A stretch of DNA of 64,000 bases from an uncultured Clostridia bacterium (GTDB taxonomy: Bacteria > Bacillota > Clostridia > Christensenellales > Borkfalkiaceae): the NCBI GenBank assembly GCA_934271275.1, contig CAKQRD010000010.1:1-64000 (forward strand), written 5' to 3'. Below, piece by piece: positions 40,470 through 49,486 of the stretch. Positions within the stretch are counted from its first letter, which is position 1; the number at the start of each line of letters is the position of its first letter. The notes beneath the pieces are model-generated. The model did not search any database. It was not told where the DNA came from and saw nothing but the letters and a program-made list of their open reading frames with translations. Position numbers and translations under genes: made by a program.

Positions 40470-42107
40470 ATGGTAGAAGCTACGAATTTTATAGAACAAA
40501 TCATCAACGAAGAAATAGAAAGCGGCAAAGTAAAAAGCGTTTACACGCGTTTTCCGCCCGAGCCTAACGGGTATCTGCACATAGGTCACGCAAAATCTTT
40601 GTGCCTGAATTTCGGTATAAAAGAAAAATACAACGGCAAGTGCAACCTGTTTTTCGACGACACGAACCCGTCGAAGGAAAAAACCGAGTTTGTGGACGCG
40701 ATAAAAGAGGACATCAAGTGGCTCGGCTTCAAATGGGATAAAGAAACGTACGCTTCCGACTATTTTGAAAATATATACGCGTTCGCTGTGGAGCTTATTA
40801 AAAAAGGCAAGGCGTTCGTGTGCGACATGAGTCCCGAAGAGATTTCCGCCTGCCGCGGCACGCTTACCGAACCCGGTAAGGAAAGCCCCGCGAGAAACAG
40901 AAGCGCGGAAGAGAATTTAGAGCTTTTTGCCGCGATGCGCGACGGGAAGTTTGCCGACGGTGAAAAGTGCCTTCGTGCGAAGATAGATATGGCTTCGCCG
41001 AACATAAACATGCGCGATCCCGTTATTTACAGAATTTTGCGCCGCACGCATCACAGAACGGGCGACAAGTGGTGTATTTATCCTATGTACGACTTCGCTC
41101 ACCCTATTTGCGACTATATGCAGGGCGTGACGCATTCGTTATGCACTTTGGAGTTCGAGGATCACCGTCCGCTGTACGACTGGGTGGGCATAGAGCTCGG
41201 TTTTAATCCCAAGCCGCGTCAGATAGAGTTTGCAAGGCTTAACGTGACGAACCTCGTAATGAGCAAGAGGTATCTTAAAAAACTTGTGGAAGAAAATTTC
41301 GTAGACGGCTGGGACGATCCGCGTATGCCGACTTTGGCGGGTATTCGTCGTCGCGGCGTTCCTGCGGAAGCCCTTAAAGATTTTTGCGGCAGAATAGGCG
41401 TGTGCAAAGCTAATTCCGAAGTGCAGATAAGCTATCTCGAAGCGTGCATAAGGGAATATCTGAACCTGCGTGCGGAGCGCGCGATGGCGGTTTTAACCCC
41501 CGTAAAAGTTACGATTTCCAACTATCCCGAGGGCAAAACGGAAGAGGTCGAGTTCGATATAAATCCGAACGAAGAGGAAAAGCGCACGAGAAAAATCGCG
41601 TTTTCGCGCGAGCTGTATATAGACGCGGACGATTTTTCGCTGAATCCTCCGCCCAAATATTTCAGGCTTAAAAAGGACGGCTACGTCAGGCTTAAATCGG
41701 CGTATATAGTGCGGTGCGACGAGGTGATAACGGACGACGCGGGCAACGTTAAAGAGCTTATTTGTTCTTACGTTCCCGAATCGCACAGCGGAAGCGATAC
41801 TTCGGGCATAAAGTGCAAAGGCGTTATTCAATGGGTGAACGCGGCGACCGCGAAGGACGTGGAAATAAGAAAGTACGGACACCTTTTACGCGACGAGGAG
41901 TACGCGGGGCAAGACTTTTCCGAGAGAATGAACACGGAAAGCGTGAAAATATTTAACGGCAAGGTCGAACCGTACGTTATGGAGAACCCGAACTCGGAGG
42001 AAGCTTATCAGTTTATCCGTACGGGATATTTTAAGCGGCTTAAACTAAAAGACGGAAAGGAAATTTTATCCGAAATAGTATCGCTTAAAGATAATTTCAA
42101 CAAGTAA
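40470..42107 (+). CDS. glnS: Glutaminyl-tRNA synthetase
   Basis: 545-residue class I synthetase. The HIGH motif is PPEPNGYLHIGHAKSL (residues about 29-44) and the KMSKS equivalent is VMSKRYL (about 266-272). It has the GlnRS-type anticodon-binding beta barrels (VEFDINPNEEEKRTRKIAFS, then ELYIDADDFSLNPP). The EPNGYLHIGHAK form indicates GlnRS rather than GluRS. Direct glutaminylation is unusual in Firmicutes, most of which use GatCAB, although many uncultured gut Clostridia carry glnS. The ribosome site is weak (ACAGGTG). Confidence 0.96.
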   Translation: MVEATNFIEQIINEEIESGKVKSVYTRFPPEPNGYLHIGHAKSLCLNFGIKEKYNGKCNLFFDDTNPSKEKTEFVDAIKEDIKWLGFKWDKETYASDYFENIYAFAVELIKKGKAFVCDMSPEEISACRGTLTEPGKESPARNRSAEENLELFAAMRDGKFADGEKCLRAKIDMASPNINMRDPVIYRILRRTHHRTGDKWCIYPMYDFAHPICDYMQGVTHSLCTLEFEDHRPLYDWVGIELGFNPKPRQIEFARLNVTNLVMSKRYLKKLVEENFVDGWDDPRMPTLAGIRRRGVPAEALKDFCGRIGVCKANSEVQISYLEACIREYLNLRAERAMAVLTPVKVTISNYPEGKTEEVEFDINPNEEEKRTRKIAFSRELYIDADDFSLNPPPKYFRLKKDGYVRLKSAYIVRCDEVITDDAGNVKELICSYVPESHSGSDTSGIKCKGVIQWVNAATAKDVEIRKYGHLLRDEEYAGQDFSERMNTESVKIFNGKVEPYVMENPNSEEAYQFIRTGYFKRLKLKDGKEILSEIVSLKDNFNK

Positions 42108-42191
42108 AATAAAATCCGTTCGCGTTTACGAGCGATTATATCCGGCGGTCGCAGCCGTGCCGCTTTGACGTTTACGAGTAAGGAGTTTTGC

Positions 42192-42248
42192 ATGAGAAAT
42201 TCGCGTAAAGATTCGGCGTACGGAAAAACGCAGAACGAGATAAGATAA
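42192..42248 (+). CDS. Possible 18-codon small ORF upstream of the TetR gene
   Basis: An ATG preceded by AAGGAG at 7 nt opens 18 codons (MRNSRKDSAYGKTQNEIR) that stop 28 bp before the tetR-family ATG. The good ribosome site is the only support. It could be a leader peptide or chance. Confidence 0.3.
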   Translation: MRNSRKDSAYGKTQNEIR

Positions 42249-42276
42249 AAGCACTATATAAATCGCGGAGACGAAA

Positions 42277-42831
42277 ATGAGCGATATAACGAAAAGGGCA
42301 ATTTCGGCTTCCTTAAAGAATCTGTTGAAAGAAAAAAAACTCAACAAAATCACCGTACAGGAGATAGCGGACGACTGCGGAATAAATCGTCAGACGTTTT
42401 ACTATCATTTTCAGGACATATACGACCTCGTCGAATGGACGTGCATAGAAGATACCGAAAAGGTTCTTAAAGAAAACAGAACGTACGAAACGTGGCAGGA
42501 AGGTTTTTTAGCCGTGTTCGATCTTGCTAAAAAGGATAAAGTATTTATCGACAATATTTATCGTTCCGTTTCGCTCGAAATGCTCGAACAGTATTTATAT
42601 CGACTAGTGTATCCTTTAGTGAAAAACGTCGTTGACGAAAAAGCGAAGGGTTATTCCGTTCGCGACGAGGACAAAAAGTACATAGCCGATTTTTATAAAT
42701 ACGCATTCGTCGGCGTACTTTTGGAATGGGTAAGACGAGATATGAAAGAAAGTCCGGAAGACGTAGTGGACAGAGTAAGCAAAATAGTCGGAGGAAACAT
42801 AGAATCGGCTTTTGAAAATTTCAACAAGTAA
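42277..42831 (+). CDS. TetR-family transcriptional regulator
   Basis: 184 residues. The N-terminal HTH is ITVQEIADDCGINRQTFYYHFQDIYDLVEW (about 25-54), where NRQTFYYHF is the TetR recognition-helix hallmark. The C-terminal region (YKYAFVGVLLEWVRRDMKESPEDVV) resembles the DhaS/TetR_C_8 type. It lies upstream of oleate hydratase in the same direction but behind a terminator, so it is a likely local regulator of that enzyme in response to fatty acids. That role is inferred from position. Confidence 0.9.
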   Translation: MSDITKRAISASLKNLLKEKKLNKITVQEIADDCGINRQTFYYHFQDIYDLVEWTCIEDTEKVLKENRTYETWQEGFLAVFDLAKKDKVFIDNIYRSVSLEMLEQYLYRLVYPLVKNVVDEKAKGYSVRDEDKKYIADFYKYAFVGVLLEWVRRDMKESPEDVVDRVSKIVGGNIESAFENFNK

Positions 42832-42868
42832 AAAACGCAAATCAAAAGTTCGGTTTTACGAGAATCAA

Positions 42869-42905
42869 GCCGCGCCGCTTTTTTAAAAAAGCGGCGCGGC
42901 GTTTT
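42869..42905 (+). terminator. Terminator of the TetR gene
   Basis: GCCGCGCCGCTTTTTTAAAA continues as AAGCGGCGCGGC: a perfect 32-bp palindrome followed by GTTTTA. Its symmetry allows function on both strands. Confidence 0.8.
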
Positions 42906-43025
42906 AATTTCGATTTTTCGCGGTTACTATGTTTTGAGCTTTTTATACAAAACCGATAAAACGTCAAAAAATTCGGCAATATCTAAGGAACGTCTTAAAT
43001 CGAGACAACGCGAAAAAATCGTCTA

Positions 43026-43054
43026 TTGCAATTTACGGCGAACGGCATTATAAT
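43026..43054 (+). promoter_or_regulatory. Promoter of the oleate hydratase gene
   Basis: TTGCAA at 43026-43031, a 17-bp spacer, and TATAAT at 43049-43054, about 32 bp before the ATG. Confidence 0.8.
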
Positions 43055-43086
43055 ATGAACGTAAAATAAATTCGGAGGTAAAATTT

Positions 43087-44871
43087 ATGTATTACGGATC
43101 AGGCAATTACGAAGCGTTCGCACACCCCGTCAAACCGGAGGGCGTAGACGGAAAATCGGCTTATATCATAGGCACGGGACTTGCGGGGCTTTCCGCGGCG
43201 TTCTTCCTCGTCAGAGACGGACAGATGAAGGGCGAGCATGTTCACCTTCTCGAAAAGCTGGATATAGCGGGCGGTTCGTGCGACGGCAGAGCCGTGCCGA
43301 GAAGCGGTTATTATATGCGCGGCGGCAGAGAAATGGACAATCATTTCGAGGTTATGTGGGAAATGTTCAGAGACGTTCCCTCGATAGAAAACCCGGGGCT
43401 TTCCGTTCTCGACGAATATTACAGACTTAACAAAGCCGACCCCAACTATTCGCTTTGCAGAGCGACGGTAAACCGTGGCGAAAACGCGCATACCGACAAC
43501 AAATTCGGGCTTAACAAAGAAGCGGCTATGCAGATAAGCAAACTGTTTATGACGCCCGAAGAAAATCTCGAAGACAAGAAGATAAGCGACTTTTTCGACG
43601 ATAATTTCTGGAACAGCAATTTCTGGTTGTACTGGCAGACGATGTTCGCGTTCCATTCGTGGGATTCCGCTCTCGAAATGAAGCGGTATTTGCAGAGATA
43701 CGTTCACCATATAGACGGACTGCCCGACTTTTCCGCATTGCGTTTCACAAAATACAATCAATACGAAAGCCTTATTCAGCCTTTACAGAAATATCTCGAA
43801 GACAGGGGCGTTAAGGTTGAATATGGTATAGACGTTAAGAACGTCGTGTTCGATATAAACGGAAAAAAGAAGGTTGCGAAGAAGATAGAATACGTCAGGA
43901 ACGGCGAAAAAGGCTCTATAGATTTGCTCGAAACAGACCTTGTTTTCATAACGAACGGTTGTTGCACCGACACGAGCTGCTACGGCGACCAGACTCACGC
44001 GCCCGATCTTTCCAAAATCAGAAAAGGCGGCGGCGAATCGTGGGATTTATGGAAAAACATAGCGTTGCAGGATCCGTCTTTCGGTAATCCTTCCAACTAT
44101 TGCGATCACCCCGAAGAAACCAACTGGATGAGCGCGACGGTAGAAACTTCCGACGATGAGATTATAGAATATATAGAGAAAATCTGTCGCCGCGATCCGC
44201 GTTCCGGCAGGGTTACGACGGGCGGTATCGTGACCGTAAAAGACAGCGTGGATAACTGGTATCTTTCCTGGACGATTAACCGTCAGCCGCAATTTAAGTC
44301 GCAGAACAAAAATTCCGTTCTCATCTGGTTATATTCGCTCAATACGGATAAAGTCGGAAACTACGTCAAGAAACCGATGCGCGATTGTACGGGGGAAGAA
44401 GTTTGCAAGGAATGGCTGTATCACATAGGTTTGCCGATTGAAAAAATCGACGAATACGCCGCGACGAGGGCGAATACCACCACTTGCTATATGCCGTTTA
44501 TCAACGCGTTTTTCAGACCGAGGAAAAATTCCGACAGACCGAAAGTCGTTCCCGAAGGTTCTGTAAACTTTGCGTTTATAGGTCAGTTTGCGGAAACTCC
44601 GAGAGATACCATTTTCACTATCGAATACTCTATGAGAACGGGTATGGAATCCGTGTATACGTTGCTCGATATAGACAGGGCGGTTCCCGAAGTATGGGGA
44701 AGCGTATACGACGTGCGCGAGCTTCTTAAGTCGGTATACTACGCGCTCGATAAACAGCCGCTATCGAGTATGAAGCTTTCGCTGAAAGAAAAGATGCTTC
44801 TTAAAGACGTGACGGAGAAAATTAAAGATACGGATTTGGAAAAGTTGATGAAAGAAAGCGGGATAATCTGA
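43087..44871 (+). CDS. ohyA: Oleate hydratase (myosin-cross-reactive antigen family)
   Basis: 594-residue FAD enzyme that adds water to cis-9 double bonds of unsaturated fatty acids, giving 10-hydroxy acids. It detoxifies host or dietary fatty acids. The dinucleotide-binding motif is AYIIGTGLAGLSAAFFLVRD (about 25-44), followed by EKLDIAGGSCDG. Family-specific segments are FEVMWEMFRDVPSIENPG, FWLYWQTMFAFHSWDSALEM, NGCCTDTSCYGD and FAFIGQFAETPRDTIFTIEYS. The length fits the family (about 570-590). CGGAGGT lies before the ATG. Confidence 0.96.
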   Translation: MYYGSGNYEAFAHPVKPEGVDGKSAYIIGTGLAGLSAAFFLVRDGQMKGEHVHLLEKLDIAGGSCDGRAVPRSGYYMRGGREMDNHFEVMWEMFRDVPSIENPGLSVLDEYYRLNKADPNYSLCRATVNRGENAHTDNKFGLNKEAAMQISKLFMTPEENLEDKKISDFFDDNFWNSNFWLYWQTMFAFHSWDSALEMKRYLQRYVHHIDGLPDFSALRFTKYNQYESLIQPLQKYLEDRGVKVEYGIDVKNVVFDINGKKKVAKKIEYVRNGEKGSIDLLETDLVFITNGCCTDTSCYGDQTHAPDLSKIRKGGGESWDLWKNIALQDPSFGNPSNYCDHPEETNWMSATVETSDDEIIEYIEKICRRDPRSGRVTTGGIVTVKDSVDNWYLSWTINRQPQFKSQNKNSVLIWLYSLNTDKVGNYVKKPMRDCTGEEVCKEWLYHIGLPIEKIDEYAATRANTTTCYMPFINAFFRPRKNSDRPKVVPEGSVNFAFIGQFAETPRDTIFTIEYSMRTGMESVYTLLDIDRAVPEVWGSVYDVRELLKSVYYALDKQPLSSMKLSLKEKMLLKDVTEKIKDTDLEKLMKESGII

Positions 44872-44893
44872 ACAAATAAATAAAAAAACTAAA

Positions 44894-44935
44894 AGAAGAG
44901 GGTTGCCGTAAAATCGGAAACCCTCTTCTTTCTTG
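44894..44935 (+). terminator. Terminator of the oleate hydratase gene
   Basis: GAAGAGGGTT-CCG and CGG-AACCCTCTTC pair over about 13 bp with single mismatched bases and are followed by TTTCTT. Confidence 0.8.
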
Positions 44936-45104
44936 GTGTTGCAACTTGCGATACGTTGAGTGTATAATAAACTAAATATTAGACGAAATGTGAGTTTAGA
45001 CAGTAATAGTCTAAAAAATTTTTACAAGAAATAAAAGAATGTAAAAGCCGACGGGGTATGGTTCATGTTTCTCTACGGCATATACAGTTTGTAACTGTAT
45101 ATGC

Positions 45105-45129
45105 GTAGGGCGGGGGCTTGCTCCCGCCG
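45105..45129 (+). repeat. 25-bp GC-rich dispersed repeat, copy 2
   Basis: Identical to 34451-34475. It follows directly after a palindrome built around ACAGTTTGTAACTGT. Confidence 0.85.
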
Positions 45130-45443
45130 CTTCTATGGAGTATAAAGCGAATAATATGGTCAACTTGCTGTCTGCCCCTTAAAGATTAAGGGGCAAAGAT
45201 AGTACGAGGTATGCGCGATAAGTAAAGCGGGGTTTTTGAGGAGTTTTCATATTAGGGAGAGCGGGAGAGGGGAAGAACGGATTCGGAAAACAGTTCTTCC
45301 CCTCTCGCAAAAAAGAAAGTGGAAAAGAAAACACAAGAACGGACACTTCTCCGCTACGCTACGAAGCACTATGCCCGTCAAAGATTGCAGGTCAAGGGCG
45401 TGCAGAATGACAGAACCTATTTTCACACGGGAGAAAAAATGCA

Positions 45444-45468
45444 CGGCGGGAGCAAGCCCCCGCCCTAC
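45444..45468 (-). repeat. 25-bp GC-rich dispersed repeat, copy 3, inverted
   Basis: Exact reverse complement of 45105-45129, with ACAGTTGGTAACTGTATA just outside it. The two copies thus form inverted ends of a segment of about 365 bp. Confidence 0.85.
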
Positions 45469-45613
45469 AAACACACACAGTTGGTAACTGTATAAAGTTT
45501 TTTCTTTTACTAAAACAGGACTTATCGTTTTGCGCGCTATTGACCTGCATTTTTGTAATTGTCATAACGTTTCGTGGAAAGGAAAAAGTTTCCCTTCTAC
45601 ATAAACGCATAAA

Positions 45614-45695
45614 TAAAAAAAGACTTTCAAACCGAAAGCCTTTTTTCATTTTCCTCACTTTTAAGAGGTTGTTGCCTCGTGTAATTGAGCTATTT
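45614..45695 (-). ncRNA. Candidate small RNA or 3' UTR element with terminator
   Basis: On the minus strand TATAAT (45707-45702) precedes about 80 nt that contain a hairpin GAGG-CAACAA-CCTC inside a longer CTCA...TGAG pairing and end in GGCTTTC-GGTTT-GAAAGTC with seven T. No good -35 box is seen. It may instead be the 3' UTR and terminator of the MFS gene, which is read in the same direction. Confidence 0.35.
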
Positions 45696-45755
45696 CGCAA
45701 TATTATATTAGCACAAAACGAACGGTTTTGCAAGAGGTTTTTTTATTTTTTTAAT

Positions 45756-46967
45756 TTATTCGAGCGGAAGCCCGTTTTTCTTTTTCTTCCCCGAAAAAAT
45801 CGCAAACAAAAGCATAGTTATTGCCAGCACCGCGGGGAAGCCTATGGAAAGCAATATTCCCTTTTTAAGGTCGTCGCCGAACGCGCTGGCAAAGATTCCC
45901 GCGACGGTAGGACCGGAAGAACACCCGAGGTCGCCCGCTAAGGCGAACAGCGCGAACATTGCCGTTCCGCCGCCTTTTATCGCGTTTGCGCCGTTACTGT
46001 ACGTTGCCGGCCACATTATTCCGCAGAAAAATCCCGAAAGCCCTACGCCTATAAGCGACAGCGCGGGGGAAGAGCATAGCGACGCGATAAGGTACGCTCC
46101 TACGCACCCGAACCCGCTTATTGCCATAGAAAAATAAGGGTTGAGATTTTTGGCAAATTTTCCGTAAAGCAGGCGGGAAAGCCCCATCATAACGGAAAAG
46201 CCTGCCACGCCGATAAGGTCGCCCAGGGCTTTAGATACGCCGAGCGCGCTTTCGCAAAACGCCGAAGCCCATTGACTTACGACCATTTCGCTTGCGCCCG
46301 CACAAACCATGACTATCATAAAAACCCAGAAGAGCTTGTTTTTGAACAGCAAAATTACAGATGGCTTTTCACCCGTTTCCTCTTCTAACGTATAAATCGG
46401 CACTCGCGTAAAGAGGATTATATTCGCTACGGGCACGACTGCCCAAATAACGGAAAGTATTTTCCATTTTTCAGTGCCGAAAAGCGCGAAAAACGCGGTC
46501 GATAAAAGTATCACGCCAAGGCTTCCCCAGCAATAGAACGAGTGCATAATACTCATTACCTGCGCTTTGTTATTCGTGGGACAGGCTTCTATCATAGGGC
46601 TTATCAATACTTCGATAAGTCCGCCGCCTATCGCGTAAATCACGACGGCGATTAAAAGCCCTATGAACGCGTTGCCGAACGCCGAGGGGAGCACCGTTAA
46701 AAGTATCAACCCTGCCGCGCACATAGCGTGCGCGAAGTAAATCGCCGCGCGGTAACCGATTTTACCGATGAAGAAAGCAGATAAAACGTCTACGGTAAGC
46801 TGGATAACGAAATTGACCGTGATAAGTACGGTAATTTCCGAAAGAGGCACGCCGTATTCGGACTGAAAGGTGATAAACAGCAAGGGAACGAAGACGTTTA
46901 CTATCGCCTGCACTATATATCCCATAAAGCACCCCGTTATAGTGCCTTTGTATTTTTTTGAAACCAT
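45756..46967 (-). CDS. Major facilitator superfamily transporter
   Basis: 403 residues with about 12 hydrophobic helices in two halves joined by a charged loop (PIYTLEEETGEKPSVILLFK). It begins MVSKKYKGTITGCFMGYIVQ and includes IGKIGYRAA between helices 2 and 3. The layout resembles FucP/FPN-like sugar transporters or YfkF-like efflux proteins, but no substrate-defining motif is clear. It is 19 bp downstream of the ECF gene on the same strand and shares a transcription direction with ecfS and mgtE. Confidence 0.85.
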   Translation of the reverse strand: MVSKKYKGTITGCFMGYIVQAIVNVFVPLLFITFQSEYGVPLSEITVLITVNFVIQLTVDVLSAFFIGKIGYRAAIYFAHAMCAAGLILLTVLPSAFGNAFIGLLIAVVIYAIGGGLIEVLISPMIEACPTNNKAQVMSIMHSFYCWGSLGVILLSTAFFALFGTEKWKILSVIWAVVPVANIILFTRVPIYTLEEETGEKPSVILLFKNKLFWVFMIVMVCAGASEMVVSQWASAFCESALGVSKALGDLIGVAGFSVMMGLSRLLYGKFAKNLNPYFSMAISGFGCVGAYLIASLCSSPALSLIGVGLSGFFCGIMWPATYSNGANAIKGGGTAMFALFALAGDLGCSSGPTVAGIFASAFGDDLKKGILLSIGFPAVLAITMLLFAIFSGKKKKNGLPLE

Positions 46968-46986
46968 TTTATATTTTTTTACGTTT

Positions 46987-47661
46987 TTAGTCGTCGTTTT
47001 TCTTTTCGTTTTCTTCTTGAATTTTAAGTTCGTTTTGTTCGTTCGTCTGCGAACCCGTTTCGGTCGCCTTGAGTGATTCTTCGCCCGAAGTATCTTTTTT
47101 AACCGCGATTTCGGGGAGAAGCCCGTTTTTAGAAAGCGCGACTTTAAGACGGAAACCGTAGGTTACGAGGAGCGCGGCGGCGATACCGACCGCTTCCTGA
47201 ATGACGTCCGAGGGCAGACGGGTAAGGGCGTACGCGAAGTAATCGGTCACGCCTTCTCTCTGCACGAACAGGCGGGTTACGAAATATCCCGCGATAACCA
47301 CAGCCGCGCCGACGAGTGCGGCGGAAAACGCGAAAATAGGCTCGTGCTTCTTTTTCGGGAAGATTTTGTGGAACAAAAAGGACACCAGAAAGGCTTGAAG
47401 CCCATGGATAACGAGCGAAGCGCACATCATAACCACGTTACCGAGCAGAAGGTCGTATAAAAACGTCCCCACGCCGCCGATCATGGCAGAGGGAAGGGGC
47501 GCAAACAAGAAGCAACCGAGAAAGATTATGCCGTCGCACCAGTAGATTCTGCCGATGGGCGGAATATTAAGCGGCGGAATAAAGCCCGAAACCATAACGA
47601 GCGCGGTCATCATCGCCGTAAAAGTTATAAGGCGCGTAGTCATTTTTGCGTTTTTCTGCAT
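46987..47661 (-). CDS. ECF transporter S component
   Basis: 224 residues with about six membrane helices, the substrate-binding S subunit of an energy-coupling factor transporter for a vitamin or metal. The segment GRIYWCDGIIFLGCFLFAPL then PSAMIGGVGTFLYDLLLG is the typical loop and helix of this family. The substrate is not evident. The C-terminal 40 residues are a charged, probably disordered tail (KATETGSQTNEQNELK), which is unusual for S components. No EcfA/EcfT genes are nearby, so it probably shares a group II module encoded elsewhere. Confidence 0.8.
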   Translation of the reverse strand: MQKNAKMTTRLITFTAMMTALVMVSGFIPPLNIPPIGRIYWCDGIIFLGCFLFAPLPSAMIGGVGTFLYDLLLGNVVMMCASLVIHGLQAFLVSFLFHKIFPKKKHEPIFAFSAALVGAAVVIAGYFVTRLFVQREGVTDYFAYALTRLPSDVIQEAVGIAAALLVTYGFRLKVALSKNGLLPEIAVKKDTSGEESLKATETGSQTNEQNELKIQEENEKKNDD

Positions 47662-47728
47662 AAAAAGTACCTCGACAGAATATTTTTCACGATTTTCCCC
47701 TTTTCGTTAAGCCGATTGATAAATATCT

Positions 47729-49108
47729 TTACGGCAGTATCGCTATGGATACCGAGCAGTAAATGATAAGCGAGAGCGCGTCTACGATAGTCGTTATAAA
47801 CGGACTTGCCACGACTGCGGGGTCTAACTTGCATTTTTTTGCAAGGAGCGGCAGAATACAGCCCACGAGCTTTGCGAGAATTATCGTCGCCATAAGCACC
47901 AGAGAGACGATTGCCGCGACTTCTACCGTCACGCCGTCGTTATACAGCCTGTCGATAAGAAGGATTTTGGCAAAACAAACCGCGGCAACGGTCAAAGACA
48001 GGAAAAACGCCGCGCGAAGTTCCTTCCATATAACCTTTAATATATCCTTAAATTCCACTTCTCCCAAAGCGAGCGCGCGGACTATCGTAACCGAGCTTTG
48101 ACTGCCCGCATTGCCTGCCGTGTCCATAAGCATCGGCACGAAGGCGTACAGCGTCGCGCCCGAAACGAGAAGAGAAAGTTTTCCTTCGTAGCCCGAAAGT
48201 ATCATACTCGTAAAAGTAGCGGAGACCATCAGGAGCAAAAGCCATGGGATTCTCGCTTTCCAGATATTCCATACCGACTGTTTGAGGTACGGCTTTTCGG
48301 TAGGAAGCATAGCCGCCATTTTCTGAATATCTTCGGTAGCTTCTTCCTGCAAAACGTCTACCGCGTCGTCTACCGTGACTATTCCGACGAGACACCCCTC
48401 TTTATCCACCACGGGCAGGGCTAAAAAGTCGTACTTCGAGAATTTCATCGCGACCTGCTCTTTGTCTTCTAACGTAGAGGCGGTTATGACGCTGGAATCC
48501 ATAATGTTTTCCACGAGGTCGGTTTTTTCGGAAAGCAGAAGTTTTTTCACCGTAACCACGCCTATAAGCCGTTTTTTGCCGTCGGTGACGTAGCAGGTGT
48601 AAATCGTTTCTTTATCGGGCCCCGTGCGGCGGATTTTGTCGAAGGCTTCTTCCACCGTCATTTTGGCGGAGAAAGAAACGTATTCGGTCGTCATAATAGA
48701 ACCCGCGGAATCGTCGGGGTATTCTAAAAGCTCGTTAATCTGCTTGCGGTTTTCGGGATCGGAGTTTTTAAGGATTCTCTTGACCACGTTCGCGGGCATT
48801 TCGTCGATAATATCTACGGTATCGTCGAGATACATATCGTCGATGACGGCTTTAAGTTCTTTATCGGTGAAGGCTTTTATAAGAGCCTCCTGCGTGTCGG
48901 AATCTATTTCGATAAATACGTCGGAAGCGAGTTCCTTTGGAAGCAGGCGGAAGAACATAAGCTGTTCTTTCTCGTCGAGCCGTTCTTCCATAAAGCTTGC
49001 AATATCGGCAGGCTCGGTGTCTAGAAGCTTGATGCGAAGGTCTGCGAACCTTCTTGCCTCGAAATCCGCGGACAGATTGTCGAAGAGTTCCATAATTTCG
49101 TCAGTCAT
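47729..49108 (-). CDS. mgtE: Magnesium transporter MgtE
   Basis: 459-residue Mg channel. The cytoplasmic N domain (MELFDNLSADFEARRFADLR, then ADIASFMEERLDEKEQLMFFRLL) is followed by two CBS domains (about 135-265) and five C-terminal helices with the pore motif (MLMDTAGNAGSQSSVTIVRALALGE, shown here in parts: MLMDTAGNAGSQ, ALALGE). The start at 49108 follows AAGGAGAG; the frame beyond it crosses the riboswitch terminator. An M-box Mg riboswitch precedes it, so expression should be shut off at high Mg. Confidence 0.96.
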   Translation of the reverse strand: MTDEIMELFDNLSADFEARRFADLRIKLLDTEPADIASFMEERLDEKEQLMFFRLLPKELASDVFIEIDSDTQEALIKAFTDKELKAVIDDMYLDDTVDIIDEMPANVVKRILKNSDPENRKQINELLEYPDDSAGSIMTTEYVSFSAKMTVEEAFDKIRRTGPDKETIYTCYVTDGKKRLIGVVTVKKLLLSEKTDLVENIMDSSVITASTLEDKEQVAMKFSKYDFLALPVVDKEGCLVGIVTVDDAVDVLQEEATEDIQKMAAMLPTEKPYLKQSVWNIWKARIPWLLLLMVSATFTSMILSGYEGKLSLLVSGATLYAFVPMLMDTAGNAGSQSSVTIVRALALGEVEFKDILKVIWKELRAAFFLSLTVAAVCFAKILLIDRLYNDGVTVEVAAIVSLVLMATIILAKLVGCILPLLAKKCKLDPAVVASPFITTIVDALSLIIYCSVSIAILP

Positions 49109-49126
49109 AATACTCTCCTTTTCCGG

Positions 49127-49154
49127 TAAAAAAAACCGCCGAACGAACGGCGGG
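49127..49154 (-). terminator. Expression-platform terminator of the M-box
   Basis: On the minus strand CCGCCG-TTCGTT-CGGCGG with eight T stands between the aptamer and the mgtE ribosome site. Confidence 0.85.
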
Positions 49155-49345
49155 CGAAAAATACTGTACTCAAAGAGAAGAGCGCAAGCAACCATTCTGG
49201 CTTTAACTCCGCAGGGCGGTGAAGTTGCGTTAAATTGCGCCTTGTGTTCGACGCAGTCTGTTTACCTTCTCATAGTGTCTCCACTACTTCGCGGCAGCAA
49301 CCCGTATCCCTGCGGTAGCCTTACCTACCGGAGATTTATTCTTTT
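49155..49345 (-). promoter_or_regulatory. M-box (ykoK leader) magnesium riboswitch
   Basis: The minus strand carries the family core: GTAGGTAAGGCTACCGCAGG, then GATACGG and TTGCTGCCGCGAAG, matching UAGGUGAGGCUCC...GGGAUAC...GCUGCUGCC of the M-box consensus. Long-range pairing closes with CCCTGCGGAG and GCCAGAATGGTTGC. It lies directly upstream of a terminator and mgtE. Mg binding is expected to favour termination. Confidence 0.9.
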
Positions 49346-49354
49346 GATACTTTA

Positions 49355-49383
49355 ATTTTACTCCGTAATTATAAAAGTGTCAA
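49355..49383 (-). promoter_or_regulatory. Promoter of the M-box-mgtE transcript
   Basis: On the minus strand TTGACA (49383-49378), a 17-bp spacer and TAAAAT (49360-49355). Transcription begins a few bases before the aptamer. Confidence 0.9.
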
Positions 49384-49423
49384 CAATATTATAATACGCG
49401 CGCGAAAAATTTTCGGTGACGGC

Positions 49424-49458
49424 GAAAAAAATTTCCCGCCGCGATTTGCGGCGGGAAA
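49424..49458 (-). terminator. Terminator of tkt
   Basis: TTTCCCGCCGC, a GATTT loop and GCGGCGGGAAA form an 11-bp stem. On the minus strand a run of T follows. Confidence 0.85.
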
Positions 49459-49486
49459 CCGAAATTATAATTTTTAATTCGTAAAA

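Larger units (their letters stand above)
44941..45755. other. Intergenic region with inverted dispersed repeats
   Basis: About 815 bp without a supported protein gene. It holds a palindrome GCATATACAGTT/AACTGTATATGC (45079-45104), the 25-bp GC-rich repeat in direct (45105) and inverted (45444) orientation, hairpins CCCCTTAA/TTAAGGGG (near 45176) and GGGGAAGAAC/GTTCTTCCCC (near 45274-45303), and words shared with 34.2 kb. A candidate small RNA lies at its far end. Confidence 0.6.
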
